From positions 372,001-436,000 of the forward strand of contig JAOWBW010000485.1 of the NCBI GenBank assembly GCA_026119855.1: a DNA stretch of 64,000 nt. The letters are read 5' to 3'. Under the pieces are notes generated by a model. It saw only the letters and a list, made by a program, of their open reading frames with translations, was not told the DNA's origin and did not search any database. Shown here piece after piece: positions 53,818 through 64,000 of this stretch. Both the position numbers and the translations under genes were made by a program. Position 1 is the first letter of the stretch, and each line of letters opens with the position of its first letter. The DNA is from Campanula takesimana. Lineage: Eukaryota; Streptophyta; Magnoliopsida; Asterales; Campanulaceae.

Positions 53818-55521
53818 ATGGTTTCCACTGATAATAATGGTGAGAAAGACGGTGGCAGTGAAGAAGCTAATGGTGGTAAAGTCAAAAGTCACACCCCTCT
53901 TCACATTTCCCCCTCTCATAGGGGACTTATCATTGATGTGAATACTGAAAATCAGGCTGAGGGCGGTTCCAGTGTTGTGAATAAAAGAAAGGGGTTCTTC
54001 AATTTGGACAAATTAGATTCTCCTTCAGTTAAGTTTTACCGGATTGCCCAGGAAAGAGATGATTTTTCTCGTACAGTACCTTCTTCTCGTAGTCATGCTC
54101 TTCGAGAACGCGTCACCAGGGTGTTTTCGAGAAGAATGGATTGGGGCTCCCTTTTGAATATGTTTAAAGAATGGATTAGGAACCCAATGAACATGGTACT
54201 TTTTGTATGGATTCTCGTTGTTGCTATATCTGGTGCAATCCTATTTCTTGTTATGACGGGTATGTTAAATCACGCCCTTCCAAGAAAATCCCAAAGAAAT
54301 GCTTGGTTCGAAGTCAACAATCAAATTTTGAATGCTCTATTTACCCTTATGTGTCTTTACCAACACCCTCAGCGGCTCTATCACCTCGTGCTTCTGTTAA
54401 AATGGAGACCCGGAGATATTTCTAAACTGAGGAATGCTTACTGCAAGAACGGGACTTATAAACCTCATGAATGGTTCCACATGATGGTTGTAATTTTGTT
54501 GCTTAACCTTAACTGTTTTGCTCAATATGCTTTGTGTGGTCTTAATGTGGGGTACAAGAGATCAGAGAGACCTGCAATTGGGGTGGCTTTAACCATTTCT
54601 GTGGCAATTGGTGCCCCTGCAATTGCTGGTGTTTACAAAAACATTAGCCCCCTTGGGAGAGATTATGATTCCGATTCGGATGAAGAAGCTCAACTTAACA
54701 AAACAAATGCTGAAATCGGCGGGGCAGGGCAGTCAAGAGTGAGATCGTTTGAAAAGAGATTTTCTTTTGCAATAAGAGATGAGAGGCGAATTGCTGAAAA
54801 TAATCCACAGTGGAGCGGAGGTGTGCTTGATTTCTGGGACGACATTTCTTTAGCATTTCTCTCTTTATTTTGCAGTTTTTGTGTTTTTGGGTGGAATATG
54901 GAGCGGCTAGGGTTTGGTAACATGTATGTTCACATAGCGACTTTTCTTTTATTTTGCTTGGCACCCTTTTGGATATTTAATTTGGCAGCCATCAATGTTA
55001 ACAACGAGACTGTCCGGGAGATATTGGGGGTAACCGGGGTTTTTCTTTGTATATTCGGTTTACTCTATGGTGGGTTTTGGAGGATTCAAATGAGGAAAAG
55101 ATTCAATTTGCCTCCATACAAGTTTTGCTGTGGTAAACCAGCCATTACCGACTGTGCGTTGTGGCTTTTTTGTTGTTGGTGTTCCCTTGCTCAGGAAGTC
55201 CGTACCGGAAATTCCTATGACATTGTTGAAAATAAGTTTTTCAAGAAACCATTGGAGGGATCTCACCTCTTGCCTATTTCACCTTTGCCACGAGAAGGAG
55301 GAGAATTTGAATTTCGATCCGGGTCTGGCCCAAGTTCTCCTCTTCGGAGCAGCTCTCCGCCTTATTTGAAATCTAACTCTCCAAGTCCAAGCAGGTTTGC
55401 TGCTGAATATAAAAGTCCAGGTAGGCAACTTCAGATAGCTAAGGAAGAGTCTTCTTCAAGAGGTAAGGATGAAACTATGGACCCACCTGCCCCTGCCTTT
55501 ATACAAAGAGAAGATAGTTAA
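53818..55521 (+). CDS. PLAC8-family multi-pass membrane protein
   Basis: Single coding exon, 567 aa, ATG at 53818. The hydrophilic N-terminus (1-120) carries HISPSHRGLIIDVN and KRKGFFNLDKLDSPSVKFYR, blocks I know from plant PLAC8/DUF2985 proteins. Hydrophobic segments follow: MVLFVWILVVAISGAILFLV (about 128), MMVVILLLNLNCFAQYALCG (about 220) and IGVALTISVAIGAPAIAGVY (about 250). The PLAC8 Cys-rich region starts near 335: WSGGVLDFWDDISLAFLSLF, CSFCVFGWNMERLGFG, then FCCGKPAITDCALWLFCCWC and SLAQEVRTGNSYDI. The tail (480-567) is Ser/Pro-rich (SGSGPSSPLRSSSPPYLKS) and probably disordered. Smaller plant PLAC8 proteins (MCA, PCR, FW2.2 types) act in Ca2+ or metal transport or organ size, but the role of this long subgroup is not established. 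Confidence 0.9.
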   Translation: MVSTDNNGEKDGGSEEANGGKVKSHTPLHISPSHRGLIIDVNTENQAEGGSSVVNKRKGFFNLDKLDSPSVKFYRIAQERDDFSRTVPSSRSHALRERVTRVFSRRMDWGSLLNMFKEWIRNPMNMVLFVWILVVAISGAILFLVMTGMLNHALPRKSQRNAWFEVNNQILNALFTLMCLYQHPQRLYHLVLLLKWRPGDISKLRNAYCKNGTYKPHEWFHMMVVILLLNLNCFAQYALCGLNVGYKRSERPAIGVALTISVAIGAPAIAGVYKNISPLGRDYDSDSDEEAQLNKTNAEIGGAGQSRVRSFEKRFSFAIRDERRIAENNPQWSGGVLDFWDDISLAFLSLFCSFCVFGWNMERLGFGNMYVHIATFLLFCLAPFWIFNLAAINVNNETVREILGVTGVFLCIFGLLYGGFWRIQMRKRFNLPPYKFCCGKPAITDCALWLFCCWCSLAQEVRTGNSYDIVENKFFKKPLEGSHLLPISPLPREGGEFEFRSGSGPSSPLRSSSPPYLKSNSPSPSRFAAEYKSPGRQLQIAKEESSSRGKDETMDPPAPAFIQREDS

Positions 55522-56216
55522 TACAGAACAACTTCAAAATGGTTTCTTATTTGCATTATGAAATGGATGGCCTATGTAATTCAATATTTTTCAAGTATAT
55601 GTAAGTACATGCCTTTGCCGTGTTACAATTGCACTTTTCTATTATCTGCGAAAATATATATTTTTCCGTTAGAATAGGTTCTCATATGGAAGATCACAGT
55701 TTGATTTTCATTGACTTTGTAATCAAATTTGTTTGATTGAGATTGGAGATGAGTGGTTATAATCTCATTTACAGGGTGATTTGTAGTACATGCTTACCTT
55801 GATTTGTTTTTTCTCGTTTTTGTTGATTATCTTAGTTTTTTCTGGCATGCTTTAGGTGGTATTATATCAAGCCTGATGCGTTAATGTTGTTTAGGCTTGA
55901 ACTCAGAAAATTTGCAAAAAGTGGAGTTTGCACTTTTAGTGTAGAATAAGGTTGGTAACATTTCTATATTTAGGTAATGTCATGGAATTTTGGGAATAAA
56001 ACATTCGGTGAATCAATGGAACTTATAAGCTCTTAATAATTACAATATGTATGTTCAGACGGAGCTCTTTCTCTAGGAGAATAGTATAGAACTGCCATGC
56101 TTGGGTGATAATGGTGACTCATTCTAAGAAAAATGTTAAGTTTGCGGATTTGCTGAGCAATATAGTCCATCAGCATTATTTTTTCTTTTTCTTGCATGAA
56201 TCATTGTGAAAATGTA

Positions 56217-56353
56217 CTCCCTCCGTCCCAAAATAAATATCGCAGTTGATTTGTTAACGTTCTTAAGAAATGTGTTTCAGTTATTTGTACATTGCATGTA
56301 CAATGGGAAAAATTGAAATGGAAAGTGTGAGATTTATTTTGGGCTGGAGGGAG
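56217..56353. mobile_element. Stowaway-type MITE
   Basis: Ends CTCCCTCCGTCCCAAAATAA / TTATTTTGGGCTGGAGGGAG, TA on both sides; 137 bp. Confidence 0.87.
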
Positions 56354-57822
56354 TACAATCCTTGTGGATGAATGTGTTTATGTATATCTATGGTTGTGTT
56401 TTTGTGCAGGAACTTCCACTGCCTTTCTCTGTATGTTTTCTCAATTAACTGGAGATTTGATTTTCCTCACTGTAAAGAGTTGTCAGTCCTCTTACGATTA
56501 TATTATTCTACCATTGTCTTTCTCAAGACATTTTGGCTGGCAAATGGCTTAAAGAAGATGTGTTTTCCGGTGCAAGTGTTTTATTGCCATAGAGAAGCAT
56601 TTTTTAATTTAATTTTTGCTGATTCATGGATTATAATAGTTCCCATTAGAAGTTGGTTTCTTACATCTTTTCCTTGTATAGTTCCTCTTTGATGACTATA
56701 TTCTACCTTCAAACAAAGAGCATAGATTGTTGCTTGATAGCCTTAATGGTCAGATATGAAGATTGTGTGCTGACTTCAGAAAAGCGACAAATATGAAACT
56801 TACAGACTGCAACTGTTATTAAATATTCCTCTTTTGTTTGCTAAACCTTCTTTGCTATCACTCTAATGTGGTAATGGAAATCCTTCTTTGCGTTATTTTT
56901 CATGATTTATCTCTTCCTAGTCATTTCACTTTCTGTTTTTTTTTTTTTGGTTGCGAGATGAGCTCTGTGAAACCAGAAACAGGGGCCTGAAGCTTGGGAG
57001 TTAATCTGGTTGTAGAAGAGTGAGGACCCATGCTTCTCAAATACTAGTAGAAGGCAAACTTTATGAACTTGCGACACCCAGAGGTAATAGAGTGCATCTT
57101 TTCTAAAAAAAAATCTTTTCTTTTCTTGTTTTTTTTTTTTTTTTTTTTAATTGTCGCTTGTATAACGTCCGTCCATCGTGTGTTTGTGTTTTGCACATTG
57201 TTGTCGACATGCATGTGTATGTTAGATACACTTATTGCCTTTACTGACAATAATGGGGTAATTAGCTTTTTTAAAGTCGAAATTTTCACTTGTTGGCAAA
57301 TGAAAGATGATGCTTTCTTATGTGTCCTGCATATAGGCCATTTTCATGGCCTAACTAAAATCTGCCTTTTGATTGTTTAGAGAGGCCAAATAAGCTTGGG
57401 GCAGATTAATGAGCTTCTTAGTATTTATTTGCCATTAAGTAGTGCTATTCACTTTGAGGTAATGGTCGTCTAACGATGACTTTAATCTGCACTCAGGACA
57501 ATTTTAATCTGCTTTTACAACAATTCTTTGGATGCATATTAGGTGTCTTCACGTACTTTTGATTGTTGTCCGTCGTGTTTAGGTAATAGGGTGTCTTTGG
57601 AAATTATATGGCTTGTTTTACGCATGCATTGCTGGGTTTTTAATATTGTTAGGGCACTCTTATTTGTAGATTGTAGTCATTCCACGGAGTTTTCCTTGTA
57701 TTAGACTGATCTAGCATGAATTGACATTTGACATCATGGTTTGTATAAGTAACTAGAACAAATACAGGTTTGTATCTCGTGTGGTTAAGTTGGTTTGAGT
57801 TGGGGTTGGTGTCAAAATGATA

Positions 57823-58057
57823 CTCCCTTTTGTCTCGGAAAGTTTGTCCTATTTTGACTAAACATTGATGTCTATTTGATCATTTTAGTGAAAATCTAAA
57901 ACTTGTAATTGACAAGTGAGTGATTTATCTAATCAATAACAATTTTTAAATTTCATTGTGATCATAAGATTCACACTAATGTTTGGTCAAAGTTCATTTA
58001 TGTTGACCATAAAAAGTTAAAATTGGAGAAACTCTCCGGAGTAAGATGGGGTAGGAG
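57823..58057. mobile_element. Stowaway-type MITE
   Basis: Left CTCCCTTTTGTCTCGGAAAG, diverged right end GATGGGGTAGGAG, TA on both sides. The body (TTTGGTCAAAGTTCATTTAT, GTTGACCATAAAAAG) matches 8188-8444. Confidence 0.72.
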
Positions 58058-58560
58058 TACAATGCACAATTGTATATATCAATTGGTTAGAATTTGTCAC
58101 CCTACTTCTGTTAATCGAGACTAAAGTAGCAAGGAAATTGACTTTAGAGTACTAAAAGTGTAGAAGTGTGTAATCTTGGCAAACCAAATTAGAAATCTGT
58201 AAGATCCTACTCAGCTAAGCTATTTTTTGGTCATTCTGTTCTACTGCCTGCCTATCTTACACCGGTTAAACAGGGGCACCATTGAAACTGGGACTCACTT
58301 GTCATTCTCAGCACAAAAACTCTCTACCCACTTTCTCTCTTTTACTTTACTTTCCGCACTCATAACATTTTTTTTTTAATGTCCGTGTAAAGTCAAAGCA
58401 ATACTAGGTATGAGAATTTGCCATTTAAAGTGGAACATCAATATTGTAATTTGAAACGGTACGAGAGAGTAAAGGCAAAGCAGTTCAAGCAGCCTGGAAC
58501 AAGTTGATTTGATGTAGAACACCAATATAGATTGTGAAAAAGCTACTACTATTTAATACT

Positions 58561-58587
58561 ACTTCCTTCCTTCCTTCCTTCCTTCCT
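58561..58587. repeat. (CTTC)n microsatellite
   Basis: Six or so consecutive TTCC units. Confidence 0.9.
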
Positions 58588-59339
58588 CCTATGAAGAAAG
58601 AAGGACAAGAAACAAGTTGGCATCCACTCATTTAAATAATTTAGATTGGAGTTTTGTGACACCGCCAGTCAACATGAATATGAAAGGCGTGCCAATTAGA
58701 TGGTTACCATTAAATATTTTATCTTTATTCTTCACGACAAAAAACCTATTTTGTCTTTTACTTTTTTTTTTTTCCCCTCTTAAAATTGACAGTAAGTAGT
58801 ATTTTCCTTCAAGTTTATCTGCAAAATGGTACTAGTTGTAATAGGATCATTTTTCAAAAATGTTCAACAGTTATAAAAGGTACAAACAATTGAAATTTGA
58901 TTATTCTAAATTTTGGTGTCTTCCTACCTCCAAAATCAAAAACATTTAAATAGAAACCGCCTCCTTCTCCCCTCTCCCTTCTCTCTCTCTCCCATTCCCA
59001 ATCTTAATCTTATTGCCATTTTTTTCTTCCTTATTGGAGTTTTATGAGTTTTGTTTAAAGAACCTAGATCGTGTATGATCTAGATTCTTCAAACAATTCA
59101 TAGTTTTTTTCATTTCATTTTCTTGTCTTTAGTTCTTTTGTTTTTTTTATCATAATAAATTGATTGGTGCGGTCGCGGCAATTCTATGGCGAAGAGATTT
59201 GTTGTTTGCAATTCCAAATATCGACGACGTTCAACCGTTAATCAATCGTTCATTCGCTGCAAACATAATTCGGTATCAAATATTTTTTAGATTTTAAAAT
59301 CATTATACTTCTCGTTATGTTATATGTTTTCGCTTGTAT

Positions 59340-59560
59340 GAAAATTATTTTTGAACACCTCCCCACCCCCCCACTACACCCACCACCCACTCACCCACCC
59401 CCACCCTACCCCACCATCCACCCACCCCCAAAAAAAGCAACTTTCTTTTCACTCACATTAAAATTATTTTTGAACACCTCCCCCACCCCCACCTCACCAC
59501 TATCCCCCCACCTCCCCTACCCCCAACACCACCCATCCCACCTCAACCCCCCACTATCAT
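59340..59560. repeat. C-rich minisatellite (CCACCC)n
   Basis: Degenerate CACCC/CCACC repeats in two blocks, each preceded by AAAATTATTTTTGAACACC (59341, 59460), so a ~120 bp unit appears duplicated. A Pro-rich open frame across it is an artefact of composition. Confidence 0.75.
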
Positions 59561-59989
59561 TCAATTTTTTTTTTCTTATGATAATTTTTTCTCATATTAA
59601 ATTATTTTTTTGATCATATGAAAAATTTTTCAGAATTTTTTTTTCTTAGATTACCAAACAACCAAAAAAACATGTTTATTTCATTTTCCGAAAAAAATAT
59701 TCTCTCCCAAACAAACGGAGCATAAGACAACACTTTCCCGGAAAATGACACGTACTTAAAAGTTACTCCCAAATCCCGGTCCTACGCAAGGTAATGCGGG
59801 TCTACGTGGAACACTGACCAGTCAGCCAGAAAAATACCAAATTATCCCTGCCTATCCGCTATATTAATCCCTCCCCATTCCCCTTTCGATAATCCCAAAC
59901 AAATCCCCATTCACCCCTTTCGCCTCACCTTTTTCTCTCTGTTCGTTTTTGCCGCTTTCTTTCTCAATCTAGGTTAAGTTTAACCAGAA

Positions 59990-60457
59990 CTGGCCAACTC
60001 TCAAGCAGAACTGGAGGAATCCAACAACCAAACGGTTGTGATCGCCCTCTATGACGCCCTGAGCTCCCGCGACGTCGACACCGTCCACAAGCTCCTCGCC
60101 CCCGACCTTGAGTGGTGGTTCCATGGCCCTCCCTCCCACCAATATATGATGCGCCTGCTCACCGGCACAGTCACTTCCTTCAATTTCCTTCCTCAATCCT
60201 TCTTCACCATTGGATCGATTGTCCTTGTTGAAGGCTGCAATCACGACCGCTCTATCGCTTGGATTCACGCCTGGACCGTCTCCAATGGGATAATTACCCA
60301 GGTTCGGGAGTACTTCAACACTTCCCTCACCGTCACCCGATTCGGAAACGACAAGTCTCCACCGTCGATCCCTCCCCTCCATTGCCCTTCTCTGTGGGAG
60401 AGTACCCTCTCCAACCGGGTCGGAAAGTCGGTTCCGGGTCTTGTCCTCGCAATTTAA
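59990..60457 (+). CDS. wound-induced WI12/SAG20-like protein (CTG at start position)
   Basis: One exon, 155 codons plus TAA. The frame opens after TAA at 59981 and reads PELANSQAELEESNNQTVVI, continuing ALYDALSSRDVDTVHKLL, APDLEWWFHGPPSHQYMMRL, HAWTVSNGIITQVREYFNTS and ending CPSLWESTLSNRVGKSVPGL then VLAI. This is a full-length member of the plant wound-induced protein 1 / WI12 / SAG20 family, an NTF2/SnoaL-like cone fold. WI12 and SAG20 transcripts are known to rise on wounding, jasmonate or senescence; the biochemical role is not known. Where relatives have the initiator ATG (before A-N/D-S-Q), this sequence has CTG, and no ATG lies in frame before 60142 or so, deep in the fold. It may use a non-AUG start, a spliced upstream exon, or be a silenced copy. 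GC-rich codon use differs from its AT-rich surroundings. Confidence 0.85.
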   Translation: MANSQAELEESNNQTVVIALYDALSSRDVDTVHKLLAPDLEWWFHGPPSHQYMMRLLTGTVTSFNFLPQSFFTIGSIVLVEGCNHDRSIAWIHAWTVSNGIITQVREYFNTSLTVTRFGNDKSPPSIPPLHCPSLWESTLSNRVGKSVPGLVLAI

Positions 60458-61091
60458 GCGCTCATCCGGTGTGTTGGGTTGAGCTTCGGTGTTTTCTTGC
60501 GTCTGCCAGGATGTAAGATAAACGGTTGTGATTCGATTGTCTCTCCGTCCGTTTGGGTTTGTCTTTCTTTATTTACTGTTTTTAGGTGTGTTTCATTAAG
60601 TCCTTGATTTGGTTTGGAATCTATATTACAAACCATGTTGACGATATGTTATTTGTCAGTTTCTTTAATTAACGTTGAACCGTCGATTTGCCTTAATAAA
60701 AGTATGCTTTATCTTATTTTAAAATTGGTTCTTGTGCTGAATTTTGATACATGCTTTTGCTTTTATTTTACTTTCTAGCTTACTCCCCCGTTGCCACTTG
60801 GGACTTATTTCTTTTTTTGTTCGTTTCACGTGACTTGAGACTACCCAAAATGGTAAATAATATTTACTATTCTTCTCACTCATTCTCTCTCATACATTAC
60901 TTTTACACTCACAATACCAATCAACCTACTATTCATTCCTCTCATTTTCTCTCCTATTAAATTTTTCATAACTCACAAACACCTCCTCCCATGATTTCTC
61001 TCTCTTACTTTTCCTTAATTTGTGTGTCAAAATTTTTGGTCTCAAGTCATATAAAACGGAGGGAGTATATGTTAGAAACAACACCAAATCC
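60458..61091. other. WI12-like 3' flank
   Basis: 3' UTR with candidate polyadenylation signal TTAATAAAAG near 60693, then a MITE (60783-61065). Confidence 0.5.
60783..61065. mobile_element. Stowaway-type MITE (inverted GAGTGGG subfamily)
   Basis: Left CTCCCCCGTTGCCACTTGGG, right CATATAAAACGGAGGGAG, TA on both sides. The interior CTCACTCATTCTCTCTC is the reverse complement of the GAGAGAATGAGTG seen in other copies. Confidence 0.78.
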
Positions 61092-61923
61092 TTAACGGAG
61101 TAGTCTTATTAAACAATTGTTGACCAGGTCAATGCTTACGTGGTTGCTGACTGGATGTTAAGCTAGTTGTTTAATTTTGAAATAGTTTCACTTTGCACCC
61201 TCCATCTTATCACCGTTAAAACACTTTGCACCTTCTGTCCAGTAGAACTTTTTTTAAAAAAAATCTCGTGAAAGTTACCACACCCCCACAACCAACAACC
61301 ACTTCCATTGATAACCACCACGATTTCACCTTCATCGACCCGTAACACCACCAAAATATTTCATCTCTATCAACACCATCAATTTGCAAAATTCGATCGC
61401 GTGAATCAACAAAGCAACAAATATCCAATTTCGTACACAAATAAAAATTGACGACTGAAAAAATCTCCATTGAAAGGGGCTGAGAAGGTGAAAAGCGCTG
61501 GTCGGAGAGAATGTGAAAAGCGCTGGACGAGTAGGTTGGGTGGGGAGGGACGGTGGTGTGGATGGGAATGGTTTCGCCGGATCTTGCCAGATAAGGAGCA
61601 GAAGGGGCCGCGTGGTCGGGAGGCAGCGGCGATGGAAGTCAGAATGGATGGACATGGGTGAAAGCTTTGGCTGAGATAAAAGAGAGAAGATGGGTTTTCT
61701 AAATAGGGAAGTTTTTTTTTTTCCTTTCTTTTTTCTTGAGTAAGGAGTGAATTGGGTTAAGTTAGGTTAATGGCCAACATAATCCATTGATTTTTTTAAT
61801 CGGGATTAAACAGAGGGTGCAAAGTGAAACTATTCAAAAATTAATCAACCAACCCAACATCCAGTCAGCAGCCACATAAGCATTGAACTGGTCAACAAAT
61901 GCCTAATAGGACTACTCCGTTAA
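61092..61923. mobile_element. long-TIR DNA transposon, gene-like interior
   Basis: The outer ~115 bp are inverted copies. Both start TTAACGGAGTAGTC and share TTGTTGACCAG, CAATGCTTA, GCTGACTGGATGTT and AGTTTCACTTTGCACCCTC. The interior is GC-richer with sequence such as GTGAAAAGCGCTGG (twice) and GGCGATGGAAG, but I recognise no protein and no transposase. No clear target duplication at the visible ends, so the superfamily (Mutator-like is likely) is open. Confidence 0.65.
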
Positions 61924-62081
61924 AAAATTAACTGGCGTTAGAAATATTGGTTAATTTTGTTTCTAAAACAATAGTACGCATCATACATTTAGTGTTTCAG
62001 CAGTACACGTGTCAAATTGATGTTGAGGCCATATTACGAGGGGCAGAAAAGCAGTTTACTCTTAAATTTTTGAGGGGGGTC

Positions 62082-63140
62082 TCCTGTGCAACGGTTGCAC
62101 CGTGCGACAGGAGCCCCTTCCTCTTTTTTTTTTTTCTTTTTTTTTTTCCTTTTGCTGAGATTTTTTTTTTTTTTTTTGCCACCCCAACTTTTTTTCCTCC
62201 CAACAAAAGTAACACTTATTATAACGAAATGTAACATTTTTTTCTTTTCAAATGTAGTAACACTTTTCTTTTCAAAATGTACCACAATTTTGCTGCAATA
62301 GATTAAATATAACATAAAGATTGACAACTAAACCAATGTCACACTTTTTATAAAGGAATGTAACACTCTGTTTTTCATATGTAATATTTTTTTTTTCAAA
62401 ATTAACATAAGATTAACAAACTAAACTAATGTTACATTTTATAAAAAATAAATGCAACATTTTTTATCTCAATTGTAACAGTTTATATTCTTAAATGTAA
62501 CATTATATCTAAATGTAACAATTTTTTTCTTGAGAAAGTAACAATTGAAATGCAACTCGATTATATATATGAATTTATACTCTTTTTTTAAAGAAGAAAA
62601 GTAACATTTACTAAATAAAAATGTTACATTCATCTATATAAAAATTTATAATTATATATTCACTTTGTTACACTTCAAATATTACTTTTTCTAACGACAA
62701 AAACTATCAAAACAATTTAAATTTTCTTATAAAATTGCTGTTACAATTGACTGTAAAAAGTGTTACTTTTTGAATATGAAACTGTTACTTTTATTAGAAT
62801 AGAGTGTTACATCTCAGCTGCCAAGCAACTCAAATTTTTTGTGTGTAAAAAAATATGTTTTTTTTATTTTAAAAAAAAAACAAACCATATCATGACCTAT
62901 GTAGTTTTATTCGTCTCGTCGAGATGAACACAACGATTTTTTTTAAAAAAAATCCGACTTATAAATCTCAAAATATAGCATTTTAAAGTTATTGGGGGTT
63001 TTTTTTTTTAAAGGAAGACACGTGTCGCGATCTGGGAAAAGGGAGGACTGGATCTGACCGTCGGCTGTAGCGGAGTAGGCAGCTGCGAGAAGCAGCGGAA
63101 CAAATCAATGTTGCCGCACATGGTGCGGCGGTTGTAGCCA
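62082..63140. repeat. AT-rich repeat with GC-rich hairpin ends and TGTAACATT motifs
   Basis: Near 62082 the sequence CTCCTGTGCAACGGTTGCAC..GTGCGACAGGAG can fold on itself (CTCCTGT/ACAGGAG). Near 63107 a similar block GTTGCCGCACATGGTGCGGC, with CGGTTGTAGCC after it, lies in inverted sense. Between them, 62205-62830 holds some twenty copies of TGTAACATTTT or its complement. This may be one DNA transposon, but TIR similarity is modest and no target duplication was found. Confidence 0.35.
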
Positions 63141-63802
63141 AGAATTTGTCTAAATTTTTTACTGTTATCTTCAGTTTATAATTAATGGAACTGCTCCCTC
63201 TAGGCTTTATCCTTAAACAAATTAATGGATATCGATTTTGAAGAATTTTTTGTTTTAAAATGAACTTTTAAAAAAAAAAAAAAAATATTGTTCGTAAATA
63301 ATTTTTTAAAAAAAACATTTTTACTAATCTCTTTATATTTGGAAAACTAAATGTTTGCAAAGTGGATAGTAAAAATATTTATTAATATTTGTCGTTAAAT
63401 TGTATAAAAAGTAAAAAATAAAAAATAAGAATATCATTTAAAATAAAATTTTGACATTCATTTAATTATAAAGAGAGTAGTTTTTATATTCTTGAAATAG
63501 ACTTTTATGATATAGGAACGAATGTTTAACTTGTAAATAATAGGTTTGAAGCTTAAAATCTAGTTTTTTCTATGCTTGAAAAAACTGGGTTTTATAAAAA
63601 AAATATATATTTAGAAAAAAACTAAATAATTATTTTAACTTATTATGGATATAATATTTAAAATACTATCAATTATGAATTTTTAAAATTCATTTTAATA
63701 TTTTTAAAATTAATTATTAGCTAAAATTAATTAAATTAATAATCGGGAAATAACTTTCTGAGGCAAAGAGTTAAACGAGATCTTGTTAATGCCTTGTCGT
63801 GC
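63141..63802. other. AT-rich intergenic DNA
   Basis: Very AT-rich with long A and T runs; no gene or defined repeat recognised. Confidence 0.5.
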
Positions 63803-64000
63803 TGTAACACCCCGAAAAATTCTAATTTTTCATAAATATCAAAATGTCTCAATTTACATCCTTAAAATACTATACAAATATCACTAATCAGCCCAAATTC
63901 TCTATACACTGCTCCGCCCCAAATCCTTTCATTCCGATCATCGCTTAACTGCAAAACTGAAACTGGAGGGGGGGGGTGAGCTGAGGGGGTTCAGTAAGAA
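63803..64000 (-). mobile_element. edge of a Ty3/gypsy-type LTR, cut by the window
   Basis: Begins TGTAACACCCCGAAAAATTC and later has a run of nine G, GTGAGCTGAGGG and CAGTAAG. Order and motifs (ACCCC end, G run, GTGAG.., CAGTAAG) parallel the first ~400 bp of the minus-orientation solo LTR at 49324. Only one end is visible. Confidence 0.45.

Larger units (their letters stand above)
55522..59989. other. 4.5 kb intergenic region
   Basis: PLAC8 3' UTR, then T-rich DNA with two MITEs (56217-56353, 57823-58057), T runs near 56938 and 57130, a (CTTC)n stretch and a C-rich minisatellite. Around 58950-59100 there is CT-rich genic-looking sequence (CTTCTCTCTCTCTCCCATTC) without a following frame. The WI12-like gene leader starts near 59870. 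No further gene seen. Confidence 0.55.

Noticed and set aside
54207..55369. Short frames overlapping the PLAC8 gene
   Set aside because: Shadow frames of the 567-codon protein.
56364..56692. 62- and 106-codon frames downstream of the PLAC8 gene
   Set aside because: T-rich DNA next to a MITE; no recognisable protein, no splice support to the PLAC8 gene, which ends in a normal stop.
59317..59613. Pro-rich 98-codon frame
   Set aside because: C-rich minisatellite translated; no other support.
60038..60040. GTG at 60038 as start of the WI12-like protein
   Set aside because: Would cut off the conserved SQAELEE..NNQTV leader; homologous residues continue upstream to CTG at 59990.

Overview
This is a piece of a nuclear plant genome, almost certainly a dicot. 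The evidence is intron-rich genes with GT..AG splice sites, AT-rich introns and intergenic DNA, many Stowaway-type MITEs (ends CTCCCTCCGTCCC, TA target duplications), Ty1/copia and Ty3/gypsy LTR retrotransposons primed from initiator tRNA-Met, Mutator-like elements, a CACTA end, and a TS-type SINE with a (TTG)n tail. The SINE hints at an asterid, but I cannot name the species. No prokaryotic, organellar, rRNA or tRNA genes were seen.

Six host genes are supported by manually assembled, phase-consistent exons. They are: (1) the 3' part of a NOP53/SMO4 ribosome-biogenesis gene (1-4768, +); (2) a small ARM-repeat-type protein with a mitochondrial-like N-terminus (6014-12600, +); (3) an AVT6-type amino acid transporter (16558-14049, -); (4) alpha-SNAP (22429-35445, +); (5) a PLAC8-family membrane protein (53818-55521, +); (6) a wound-induced WI12/SAG20-like protein (59990-60457, +) whose expected ATG reads CTG. 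The genes are unrelated housekeeping or stress genes, each transcribed on its own; there is no operon-like organisation.

Most of the rest is transposon-derived. NOP53 intron 1 holds a 1.9 kb non-autonomous LTR element nested in a Stowaway MITE. The last intron of the ARM gene (4.5 kb) holds two abutting MITEs and a 2.4 kb Mutator-like element carrying a gene fragment. The last intron of alpha-SNAP (7.6 kb) holds a complete, young Ty1/copia element. From 36.9 to 49.2 kb there is a nest: an LTR in + orientation is split by an LTR of the same family in - orientation, which is itself split by a very young 8.9 kb Ty3/gypsy chromovirus and a CACTA fragment. Next come a related solo LTR (49324-51560) and a long-TIR Mutator-like element (51716-52962) that has captured a piece of a type II metacaspase gene. 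The right end (61-64 kb) has another long-TIR element, a palindrome-bounded AT-rich repeat, and the edge of a further LTR.

The most interesting points are the copia insertion just before the NSF-stimulating C-terminal exon of alpha-SNAP, two gene-capturing Mutator-like elements with 9-10 bp target duplications, the CTG start of the WI12-like gene, and reiterated GC-rich motifs shared in style (not sequence) by the unrelated LTR families. All calls come from reading the sequence; no database search was possible.
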